Source: Pseudarthrobacter sp.
GTDB taxonomy: Bacteria > Actinomycetota > Actinomycetes > Actinomycetales > Micrococcaceae
Assembly (NCBI GenBank): GCA_013362385.1
Contig: JABFWC010000139.1
Span: 1-12,696 of the forward strand
Direction: 5' to 3'
DNA length: 12,696 bases
In this document: piece after piece, positions 5,638-12,696 of the stretch
Position numbering within the stretch: the stretch's first letter is position 1
Layout: each line of letters opens with the position of its first letter
The notes under the pieces: generated by a model
The model's database searches: none
What the model saw: only the letters and a program-made list of their open reading frames with translations
Told to the model about the DNA's origin: nothing
Program-made: the position numbers and the translations under genes

Positions 5638-8441
5638 CCTTCCGGCCCGCGCCGTTACGCGCAGCGGCGGTCCTCGCCGTTGTGTTCATCGCGGCGCGGG
5701 TCATCTACCGCGTCCTCTTCAACGGGGCAGCCACCGGCTCCCCGGTCCTGCTCAACCTGCCGCCGTTCCGCCTGCCGGCCCCTTACGCCCATGTGGTCGT
5801 CCTCGGTCCGGTCACCGCGCCCGGCCTGTGGGCGGCCGTCCTGTCCGCCCTGCCGATTGCCGCCACCATCCTCGCCTTCGGCGTGCTCAACGCCTGGGTT
5901 GACGTGGCCCGCGGTTTCACCCGCTTGGCCCGCCGCGGCCCGCTGCAGGGCATCGCCCGGATGCTGGTGGTGGCGTGGGCCGCCCTCCCGGCGCTGTCCG
6001 ATGCCGTCACGTCCGTCCGCCTGGCGTTCCGGCTTCGGGGCGAGCGCTTCGGCGCCCGCGCCCTGGTCCCCGTGCTCGAACGGACGCTAGAACACGCCAG
6101 CCGCGTTGCCGCCGCCCTGGAGCTGCGGGGCTTCGGAAGCCGGGGTGCAGCCGTCCCCGGCGGAAGCGCCCCGCTCCTGGTCCGCGACGCGACGTTCCGG
6201 ATCGGGGACGCCAGGCTGCGCGTAGATTCCTTCGAGCCGCCGCCCGGGGCGGTCTCGGTCATCACCGGCCCCACCGGCTCCGGCAAGTCCACTATCCTGC
6301 GGGGCATCGCGGGACTGCTCTCCCATGTGGACGGCGGCGAAATCACGGGCACCCTGTGCGTGGACGGCATGGACCGTACCGCTGTGCCCCCGCGCGAAAC
6401 GGCCGGCGTCGCCGGCGTCGTCCTGCAGAATCCGCGCGCCGCCTTCGCCACCACCCGGGTCCGGGACGAGATCGGGCTGGCCCTTGACCTCCGTGGTGTG
6501 CCATCCGCCGACTCCAAGGCCCGTGTTCGGGAAGTGGCGGAGGGCATCGGGGTGTCGGCCCTGCTGGACCGGGATATCAGCACCCTCTCGGCTGGTGAAG
6601 CAACCCTCGTGGCGATCGCGGCCGCCGTCGTGGACCAGCCGGCGCTGCTCCTGGTCGATGAGCCCCTGGCCGACCTGGACGCTGACGCGCGGGGCCGCGT
6701 GATCGCCGTCCTCCACTCCCTCGCGCACGGGGCCGGCACCTGCGTCATCGTGGCCGAGCACCGGGCGGAAGCACTGGTTCCCATTGCCGACTCGTGGTGG
6801 GCCATGGACGGAGATGCCCTGGTGCCCGGCAGTGTGCCGTCCGCTGCTTCGCACCCTGCCGCTGCCCTTCCGACTCCCGTTCCTCATCCGGAGCATGCGC
6901 CGGTGCTGACTGCGACGAAGCTTTCCGTGCACTGCAACGGCAAGCCGCTGGTGAGTAGCGCGTCCCTGGCCCTGCACCGCGGCGAGGTGGTTGCGCTGGT
7001 GGGGCCGAACGGCGCGGGGAAGTCATCCCTCCTCATCGCGCTCGCCCTGGGTGAGGGCGTACGTGATGAAGGAACGGTCGACGGCGGCCGGGTTGCCCTG
7101 GTGCCGGATGCTTCCGACGACCTTTTCACCCGGGACACCGTCGCGGCGGAGCTCCGGGCGGCCGAGCGGCGTGCGCTGCGCCAACGGAACGGGCAGGATG
7201 CACGGGACGGTGCCGTCTCCCGGCTCGAACACCTGCGGGGGAACGTCCGGATCCCTATCGGGCACGAGCACCCGCGGGACCTTTCCGCGGGCGAGCGCAG
7301 GATCCTGGCCATCGCGCTGCAGACCATGGATGAGCCGGACGTGCTTCTGATCGACGAACCCACCCGCGGACTCGATCCGGCGGCGCGCACGGCAGTCGCG
7401 GCGGCGCTTCGGACCGCTGCTGAGTCCGGGGCGGCGGTCATGATCGCCACGCACGACCTCGACTTTGCCCGCGGCCTAGGTGCCCGGATCCTCCCCATGC
7501 GGGACGGCGTCGCGCCCGCGTCCGGAGCGGAAGCCACGCCGGCTGCAGCACCCGCGGCTGCAGCGCGGCCCTTCCCGGCACGCGGACACACCCGCCCACG
7601 GCTGAAAGCACCAGCGGGGAAAGCCCATCGCATCCGCATGCCCCGGGCCGCGGAGCTGGCAGTCCTCGCCGCCGCGAACCTGCTGGCCCTGGCAGCGTTC
7701 TGCTGGCCGCTGCTGGCCGCGGCACTCCCCCAGGACGCTGCCGCCGCCACCCCCTACGCCGCCCTGGCCATCGCACCCCTGGCCGCGGTCGCCGTCGTGC
7801 TCTCCCTGGACGGCTCCGTGCGCTCGGCACACACGGTGGCGTTGCTCGGCGTGCTCGCCGCGATCGGTTCGGCTGTGCGGGTGGCGAGCACCGGCGTCGG
7901 GGGCGTGGAGGCGGTCTTCATCCTGTTGATCCTGGCCGGCCGCGCCTTTGGTGCCCGCTTCGGACTGCTCCTCGGCGCCGCCACCATCGCCGACTCCAGC
8001 GCACTCTGGGGCGGCATCGGGCCCTGGACTCCGTTCCAGATCTTCGCCTGCGCCTGGGTGGGCGCGGGCGCGGGCCTGCTCCCACGGCGCGTGCGGGGCA
8101 CGGCCGAACTGTGGATGCTCTGCGTTTACGGCGCCTTGGCGTCCTATGCGTTCGGCCTGCTGCTGAATCTGTGGTTCTGGCCCTTCGCGGTGGGCGCCGG
8201 CACCGGGATCTCCTACGTGCCGGGCGCGCCGCTGGCCGCCAACCTCGGCAGCTTCCTGCTCTACTCGCTGTTAACGTCGACGGCGGGCTGGGACACCCTG
8301 CGCGCCGTCACCACGGTCATCGGGATCAGCCTGGTGGGGCGGGCCATCCTCGCGGCCCTGCGGCGGGTGAAGCCGGTCTCCACTACCGGCCAGGCCGCGG
8401 AGGCCAGGCACGCCGGGGACCGGCACCAGCTCACACCTTGA
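5634..8441 (+). CDS. Single-chain ECF transporter: EcfT-EcfA-EcfA'-S component fusion
   Basis: A 935-residue membrane ABC transporter that seems to hold every part of an energy-coupling factor vitamin importer. Residues 1-170 are a short EcfT with about three membrane segments (10-28, 66-88, 106-122) and the coupling-helix motifs RLAFRLRGERF (129-139) and ALELRGFGSR (161-170). ATPase 1 (about 180-400) has Walker A GPTGSGKST (212-220), Q-loop VVLQNP with Gln265, signature LSAGE (318-322), Walker B LLLVDEP (338-344) and switch His376. ATPase 2 (about 423-625) has Walker A GPNGAGKSS (457-465), signature LSAGE (550-554), Walker B LLIDEP (571-576) and His607, but its Q-loop reads VPDASDD, without the usual Gln. 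An Ala/Pro-rich linker (626-665) leads to an S component (about 670-912) with GPWTPFQIF (796-804) and NLWFWPFA (845-852), which resembles the CbrT-like group. The start overlaps the lipoprotein stop as ATGA and has no ribosome binding site of its own. The substrate is unproven; cobalamin is favoured by context. Confidence 0.85.
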   Translation: MTFRPAPLRAAAVLAVVFIAARVIYRVLFNGAATGSPVLLNLPPFRLPAPYAHVVVLGPVTAPGLWAAVLSALPIAATILAFGVLNAWVDVARGFTRLARRGPLQGIARMLVVAWAALPALSDAVTSVRLAFRLRGERFGARALVPVLERTLEHASRVAAALELRGFGSRGAAVPGGSAPLLVRDATFRIGDARLRVDSFEPPPGAVSVITGPTGSGKSTILRGIAGLLSHVDGGEITGTLCVDGMDRTAVPPRETAGVAGVVLQNPRAAFATTRVRDEIGLALDLRGVPSADSKARVREVAEGIGVSALLDRDISTLSAGEATLVAIAAAVVDQPALLLVDEPLADLDADARGRVIAVLHSLAHGAGTCVIVAEHRAEALVPIADSWWAMDGDALVPGSVPSAASHPAAALPTPVPHPEHAPVLTATKLSVHCNGKPLVSSASLALHRGEVVALVGPNGAGKSSLLIALALGEGVRDEGTVDGGRVALVPDASDDLFTRDTVAAELRAAERRALRQRNGQDARDGAVSRLEHLRGNVRIPIGHEHPRDLSAGERRILAIALQTMDEPDVLLIDEPTRGLDPAARTAVAAALRTAAESGAAVMIATHDLDFARGLGARILPMRDGVAPASGAEATPAAAPAAAARPFPARGHTRPRLKAPAGKAHRIRMPRAAELAVLAAANLLALAAFCWPLLAAALPQDAAAATPYAALAIAPLAAVAVVLSLDGSVRSAHTVALLGVLAAIGSAVRVASTGVGGVEAVFILLILAGRAFGARFGLLLGAATIADSSALWGGIGPWTPFQIFACAWVGAGAGLLPRRVRGTAELWMLCVYGALASYAFGLLLNLWFWPFAVGAGTGISYVPGAPLAANLGSFLLYSLLTSTAGWDTLRAVTTVIGISLVGRAILAALRRVKPVSTTGQAAEARHAGDRHQLTP

Positions 8442-11400
8442 AGTACTTCGCCTCCGGGTGGTGGAACACGAACGCGTCGGTGGACTGCTCCGGGTGCAGC
8501 ATCAGCTCGTCGCTGAGGATTACGCCCATGCGTTCGGGCTTGAGGAGTTCCATGACCTTGCGGCGGTCCTCCATGTCCGGGCAGGCCGGGTAGCCCAGCG
8601 AGAAGCGGGCACCGCGGTAGTCGAGCTTGAACAGGCCGGCCTTGTCCTTGGGCTCCTCGGCGGCGAAGCCCAGCTCCGAGCGGATGCGGGCGTGCCAGAA
8701 CTCGGCGAGCGCTTCCGTGAGCTGCATGACCAGGCCGTTGAGCTCGTAGTAGTCGCGGTAGTGGTTGCCCTTGAACAGCTCCGCCGTGACCTCGTCGATC
8801 TTCGAGCCAGCCGTCACCAGCTGGACCGGGAGCACGTCAATCCGGCCCGATTCGCGCGAGCGCACGAAGTCGGCGAGGCACAGGTGCCGGTCGCGGCGCT
8901 GCCGCGGGAAGTCGAAGCGCAGCCGCTCGGTGCCGATCGGACCACCGGAACCGCCATCCGGGGCGAGCAGGCCTGCCGTGCCGAGGACTCCGTCGTGGTC
9001 TTCGCCGTGGTGCAGCACCACCACCTGTTCCCCTTCGGAAACCACAGGGAAATAGCCGTAGGCGATGGACGGATCAAGCATCTTCTCGGCGAGGATGCGG
9101 TCCAGCCAGTACCGCAGGCGCGGCCGGCCCTCGCGTTCCACGAGTTCCTCGTAGCTTGCGCCGTCCTCGCCGCGGCCGGGCTTGAGGCCCCACTGGCCCA
9201 TGAACGTGGCGCGCTCGTCGAGGAAGGCGGCGAAGTCGTGGAGGGCGACGCCGCGCACGATCCGGGTGCCCCAGAACGGCGGTGCGGGCACGGGGTTGTC
9301 CATCGCGACGTCGGACCGGCCGGGCATCGCCTCGGGCTCGGTGAGCGTCAGCTTGGCACCGCCCGCGCGGTGGATCCGCTTCTTCAGTGGCGGCAGTCCC
9401 ACTTCTGCGGGGTCCTCGCCGCGGGCCACCTTGACCAGCGGCTCCATGAGGGCCAGGCCCTCGAAGGCGTCCTTCGCGTAGCGCACCTCGCCGTCGAACA
9501 GTTCGGCCAGGTCCTGCTCCACGTAGGCGCGGGTCAGTGCCGCTCCGCCGAGGATCACGGGCCACTTCTTGGCCAGGCCGCGGGACTGGAGCTCCTCGAG
9601 GTTCTCCTTCATCACCACGGTGGACTTCACCAGCAGGCCGGACATGCCGATCACGTCGGCGTCATGCTCCTCGGCCGCGGCGATGATGTCGGCGATGGGC
9701 TGCTTGATACCGAGGTTGATCACCTTGTAGCCGTTGTTGGTGAGGATGATGTCCACCAGGTTCTTGCCGATGTCGTGCACGTCGCCGCGGACGGTGGCGA
9801 TCACCATGGTGCCCTTGCCGGAGGAGTCCGACTTCTCCATGTGCGGTTCCAGCTGGGCCACGGCGTTCTTCATGACCTCCGCGGACTGCAGCACGAACGG
9901 CAGCTGCATTTCGCCGGCGCCGAAGCGTTCACCCACCACCTTCATGCCCTCGAGCAGGTGGTCGTTGATGATGCCCAGTGGGGTCATGCCCTCGCTGCGG
10001 GCCAGGTCGAGGTCCTCCTCCAGGCCCTTGCCCTCGCCGTCGATGATGCGCCGCTGCAGCCGCTCGCCGGTGGGCAGTGCCGCAAGTTCCGCGGCGCGCT
10101 GGTCGCGCAGGGCAGCGGTGTCGACGCCGGCGAACATGTCCAGCATGCTGGCCAGGGGGTCGTACGTGACGTTGCCGTCGGCGTCGTACTCGCGGCGGTC
10201 CCAGACCAGGTCCAGGGCCACCTTGCGCTGCTCCTCCGGAAGGGAGGCCAGCGGGACGATCTTGGCGGCGTCGATGATGCCGCTGGTCAGGCCGGCTTGG
10301 ACGGCCTCGTGCAGGAACACGGAGTTCAGGACGATGCGCGCAGCCGGGTTCAGGCCAAAGGAGACGTTGGAGACGCCGAGCGTGGTGTTGATGCCGGGGT
10401 ACTTGGTGGTGATCTGGCGGATGGCCTCGATGGTTTCGATGCCGTCCCGGCGGGTTTCCTCCTGGCCGGTGGCGATGGGGAAGGTCAGGCAGTCGACGAT
10501 GATGTCTTCGACCTTCATGCCCCATTCCCCCACGAGGGCGTCCACGAGGCGGGAGGCAATGGCCACCTTGCCTTCGGTGGTGCGGGCCTGGCCCTGCTCG
10601 TCGATGGTGAGGGCGATGACGGCGGTACCGTGTTCCTTCACCAGCGGCATGATGCGCGCGAAGCGGCTGCCCGGGCCCTCGCCGTCCTCGTAGTTGACGG
10701 AGTTGATCACAGGGCGGCCGCCGATGAGTTCGAGGCCGGCTTGGAGGACGGGCGGTTCGGTGGAGTCGATGACGAGCGGGAGCGTGGACGCGGACGCGAA
10801 GCGGGAGACGACCTCCTTGATGTCGGCGACGCCGTCACGGCCCACGTAGTCGATGCAGACGTCGAGCAGGTGCGCCCCGACGCGGATCTGCTCGCGGGCG
10901 ATGTCCACGCAGTCGTCCCAGCGCTCTTCGAGCATGGCCTGGCGGAAGGCCTTGGAACCGTTGGCGTTGGTGCGCTCACCAATGGCCAGGTAGGAGGCGT
11001 CCTGGTCGAAGGACACGTGCTGGTAGAGGGACGCGATGCCCGGGTCGTGCTCCGTGGGGACGCGCGCGGCGCCGTTCGCATCCATGGTTCCCGCGGCGCC
11101 GTTGCGGAAGGGCGCAAGGCGTTCGACGACGGCGGCCATGTGTTCCGGCGTCGTACCGCAGCAGCCACCCACCAGGCCCAGGCCGAATTCGCGGACGAAC
11201 TGCTCGTGGGCGGTGGCGAGCTCGGCGGGCGAGAGCGGGTAGTGCGCGCCGTTGGCGCCCAGGACGGGAAGGCCGGCGTTGGGCATGCAGGCGATGGCCA
11301 CGGTGGACTGCTTGGACAGGTGGCGCAGGTGCTCGCTCATCTCGTCCGGTCCGGTGGCGCAGTTCAGGCCGATCGCGTCGACGCCGAGCGGTTCCAGGGC

Positions 11401-12078
11401 GGTGAGCGCGGCGCCGATCTCAGAGCCCATCAGCATGGTTCCGGTGGTCTCGACCGTGACCTCTACGAAGATCGGAAGGCGGATGCCGCGGGAGACGATG
11501 GCCTGCTTGCAGCCGTTGACGGCGGCCTTGGTCTGCAGGAGGTCCTGGCTGGTTTCGATGAGGAAGGCGTCCGCGCCGCCGTCGATGAGGCCCTCGGCCT
11601 GCAGCGCGAAGGTCTGCTTGAGGTAGTCGTAGCTGGTGTGGCCGAGGCTGGGCAGCTTGGTGCCGGGGCCCATGGAACCGAGGACCCAGCGCATACGGCC
11701 GTCGGTTTCCCCCGCCGCTTCGGCCCGTTCACGGGCAATCTTTGCGCCCTTGAGGGCGAGCTCGGCGATGCGGTCGTCGATGCCGTAGTCGGAGAGGTTG
11801 GACCAGTTGGCGCCGAAGGTGTTGGTTTCCACGGCGTCGATGCCGGTGGCGAAGTAGGCGTCGTGGATGTCGGCGATGACGTCCGGGCGGGTGTCGTTGA
11901 GGATCTCGTTGCAGCCTTCCAGGTTCTGGAAGTCGGCCTCGAGCGAGAGTTCCCGGCCCTGCAGCATGGTGCCCATCGCGCCGTCGGCAATGACCACCCG
12001 GTGGTTTACTGCGTTCAGGAGCTCCTGGGAACGGGCCGGGCGGGGGACGGACTCAATGTCCAGTGCAAAACGAGGCAT
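8431..12078 (-). CDS. metH: Cobalamin-dependent methionine synthase
   Basis: Cytoplasmic enzyme that moves the methyl group of methyl-tetrahydrofolate through cobalamin to homocysteine, making methionine. Its 1215 residues are close to the 1227 of E. coli MetH, and all modules are present. The homocysteine domain (about 22-322) has zinc ligands Cys240 (GLNC) and Cys306-Cys307 (GGCCG). The pterin-binding domain is at about 362-620 (GERTNANGSK at 367-376). The helical cap (about 665-750) precedes the B12 domain (about 755-885), whose DVHDIG (766-771) places His768 as lower cobalt ligand. The reactivation domain (about 920-1215) has RFSLGY (1158-1163), the RxxxGY S-adenosylmethionine motif, followed by PACPD. 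The ATG at 12076-12078 has no Shine-Dalgarno sequence but a -10-like box 6 bases upstream. The gene is convergent with the ECF fusion, overlapping it by 11 bases, and 66 bases downstream of the flavin oxidoreductase gene. Confidence 0.97.
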   Translation of the reverse strand: MPRFALDIESVPRPARSQELLNAVNHRVVIADGAMGTMLQGRELSLEADFQNLEGCNEILNDTRPDVIADIHDAYFATGIDAVETNTFGANWSNLSDYGIDDRIAELALKGAKIARERAEAAGETDGRMRWVLGSMGPGTKLPSLGHTSYDYLKQTFALQAEGLIDGGADAFLIETSQDLLQTKAAVNGCKQAIVSRGIRLPIFVEVTVETTGTMLMGSEIGAALTALEPLGVDAIGLNCATGPDEMSEHLRHLSKQSTVAIACMPNAGLPVLGANGAHYPLSPAELATAHEQFVREFGLGLVGGCCGTTPEHMAAVVERLAPFRNGAAGTMDANGAARVPTEHDPGIASLYQHVSFDQDASYLAIGERTNANGSKAFRQAMLEERWDDCVDIAREQIRVGAHLLDVCIDYVGRDGVADIKEVVSRFASASTLPLVIDSTEPPVLQAGLELIGGRPVINSVNYEDGEGPGSRFARIMPLVKEHGTAVIALTIDEQGQARTTEGKVAIASRLVDALVGEWGMKVEDIIVDCLTFPIATGQEETRRDGIETIEAIRQITTKYPGINTTLGVSNVSFGLNPAARIVLNSVFLHEAVQAGLTSGIIDAAKIVPLASLPEEQRKVALDLVWDRREYDADGNVTYDPLASMLDMFAGVDTAALRDQRAAELAALPTGERLQRRIIDGEGKGLEEDLDLARSEGMTPLGIINDHLLEGMKVVGERFGAGEMQLPFVLQSAEVMKNAVAQLEPHMEKSDSSGKGTMVIATVRGDVHDIGKNLVDIILTNNGYKVINLGIKQPIADIIAAAEEHDADVIGMSGLLVKSTVVMKENLEELQSRGLAKKWPVILGGAALTRAYVEQDLAELFDGEVRYAKDAFEGLALMEPLVKVARGEDPAEVGLPPLKKRIHRAGGAKLTLTEPEAMPGRSDVAMDNPVPAPPFWGTRIVRGVALHDFAAFLDERATFMGQWGLKPGRGEDGASYEELVEREGRPRLRYWLDRILAEKMLDPSIAYGYFPVVSEGEQVVVLHHGEDHDGVLGTAGLLAPDGGSGGPIGTERLRFDFPRQRRDRHLCLADFVRSRESGRIDVLPVQLVTAGSKIDEVTAELFKGNHYRDYYELNGLVMQLTEALAEFWHARIRSELGFAAEEPKDKAGLFKLDYRGARFSLGYPACPDMEDRRKVMELLKPERMGVILSDELMLHPEQSTDAFVFHHPEAKYFKV

Positions 12079-12084
12079 TTAAAC

Positions 12085-12090
12085 AGGTTA
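12085..12090 (-). promoter_or_regulatory. Possible -10 box for a leaderless metH mRNA
   Basis: Read on the minus strand this is TAACCT, followed by 6 bases and then the metH ATG. It is the same hexamer pattern and spacing as before the lipoprotein gene. No clear -35 box is seen about 17 bases upstream. The 66-base gap is far too short for a typical cobalamin riboswitch of about 200 bases. Confidence 0.4.
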
Positions 12091-12103
12091 CGGGCGGGGC
12101 CCG
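12091..12103 (-). other. Small GC hairpin between the oxidoreductase gene and metH
   Basis: CGGGC (12091-12095) and GCCCG (12099-12103) pair around a 3-base loop. It could weakly end transcription of the oxidoreductase gene, but it lies in the presumed spacer of the metH promoter and may be only GC-rich filler. Confidence 0.25.
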
Positions 12104-12144
12104 GAAACATTGCTTCGTATGTCCGTGTGCTACGTTTCGTCCCA

Positions 12145-12696
12145 TTACGACGCCGGGCGGTTGCCTTCGTGCCCGTCTGAGGCGGGCGTCCACCCCAGGG
12201 CGGGGCCCAGCTTTCCGGCCATGTCGGTGAGGATCTGCACGTAGTCCCCGTGCTCGAAGCTGAAGGGCAGGGCGAAGGCCACCTCGTCCACCTCCCGGAA
12301 TCCCGCGTGGCCGTACAGCTGCTCGGCGATCTCATCGCTGGTGCCGATGATGTCCGGGGCGAACAGCATGCCCCTGGGACCCTGGGGCGTCCTGGTCCGC
12401 GGGGTGCGCTCGTCGACGTAGCGCTGGTACTTCTCGCGTTGGCTTTTGGACGCGGAGTCAGTGGGGATCACCACCAGGCCCTGCGACACGCGGGCCCGCT
12501 CATGTCCGGACGCTGCCGCCGCCTCGCGGAAGGCGCGGATCTGGGACTGCTGGATGGCGGCGAAGTCGGGTGCCTCATCTTTATCGGGGAAGATCACGCT
12601 GCTGGAGAGCAGGTTGAAGCCGTTGGCCCCGGCCCATTCTGCGGACTTCCTGCTGCCGGCCCCGTACCAGAGGCGGTCACGGAGGCCGGGCGAATG
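12145..12696 (-). CDS. Luciferase-like flavin-dependent oxidoreductase, 5' partial
   Basis: The C-terminal 183 residues of a soluble TIM-barrel flavin (FMN or F420) monooxygenase or oxidoreductase of the bacterial luciferase-like family; the N-terminal half lies beyond the right edge. The frame is open without a stop from 12696 to the TAA at 12145-12147. Family marks are the visible N-terminal stretch PGLRDRLWYGAGSRKSAEWA, then NGFNLLSSS just before an acidic, proline-containing segment, and near the end ADIIG-like APDIIGTSDEIAEQL, which is the usual region before the last barrel helices. An internal ATG at 12597 would cut the barrel and is not the start. It lies upstream of metH on the same strand with a 66-base gap, so the two may share a transcript. 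Substrate and physiological role cannot be told from this fragment. Confidence 0.85.
   Translation of the reverse strand, partial: HSPGLRDRLWYGAGSRKSAEWAGANGFNLLSSSVIFPDKDEAPDFAAIQQSQIRAFREAAAASGHERARVSQGLVVIPTDSASKSQREKYQRYVDERTPRTRTPQGPRGMLFAPDIIGTSDEIAEQLYGHAGFREVDEVAFALPFSFEHGDYVQILTDMAGKLGPALGWTPASDGHEGNRPAS

Noticed and set aside
8458..12180. Plus-strand open frame of 1240 codons opposite metH
   Set aside because: It mirrors metH almost end to end, is rich in Gly, Val, His and Asp with no known motif, and has the composition expected of the antisense of a high-GC gene. Its length alone is not evidence.
12145..12597. Complete 150-residue gene starting at the ATG at 12597
   Set aside because: The frame stays open to the window edge, and the added residues match the luciferase-like family, so this is the end of a longer gene.

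Overview
This is a high-GC window with dense, largely overlapping genes. It suggests a high-GC actinobacterium, most likely Arthrobacter, Pseudarthrobacter or a close relative. The main reason is that the protein at 1532-3172 matches, in length and in the numbering of every active-site residue I can recall, the choline oxidase described from Arthrobacter globiformis. This taxonomic guess comes from recognising proteins by eye, not from a database search.

Left third (1-4922, + strand): a choline-to-glycine-betaine operon. It starts with a betaine-aldehyde dehydrogenase of the GbsA/BetB type whose first codons lie outside the window. Choline oxidase (codA) follows with no spacer, its ATG directly after the upstream stop. 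After 133 bases comes an APC-superfamily permease that starts at TTG behind a good ribosome binding site. A coherent reading is import of choline or a related compound, oxidation by CodA, and completion by the dehydrogenase. The permease substrate is an inference. Two tandem hairpins (4927-4955 and 4966-5007) close the unit.

Middle (5068-8441, + strand): a lipoprotein with a DUF4430-like domain overlaps by 4 bases (ATGA) a 935-residue protein. That protein appears to carry all four parts of an energy-coupling factor (ECF) vitamin transporter in one chain: a short EcfT, two EcfA ATPases and an S component. This is the most unusual object in the window. The DUF4430 fold is that of the beta domain of transcobalamin and intrinsic factor, and the next gene is cobalamin-dependent methionine synthase. 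Together these make corrinoid (vitamin B12) uptake the leading hypothesis.

Right third (8431-12696, - strand): metH, a full-length cobalamin-dependent methionine synthase of 1215 residues, converges on the ECF gene with an 11-base overlap of their 3' ends. Upstream of it, on the same strand, is the C-terminal half of a luciferase-like flavin-dependent oxidoreductase that runs off the right edge. Both the lipoprotein gene and metH have a TANNCT hexamer exactly 6 bases before the start codon and no usable Shine-Dalgarno sequence, which suggests leaderless transcripts. I saw no tRNA, rRNA, CRISPR array, insertion sequence or cobalamin riboswitch. No gap between genes exceeds 145 bases.
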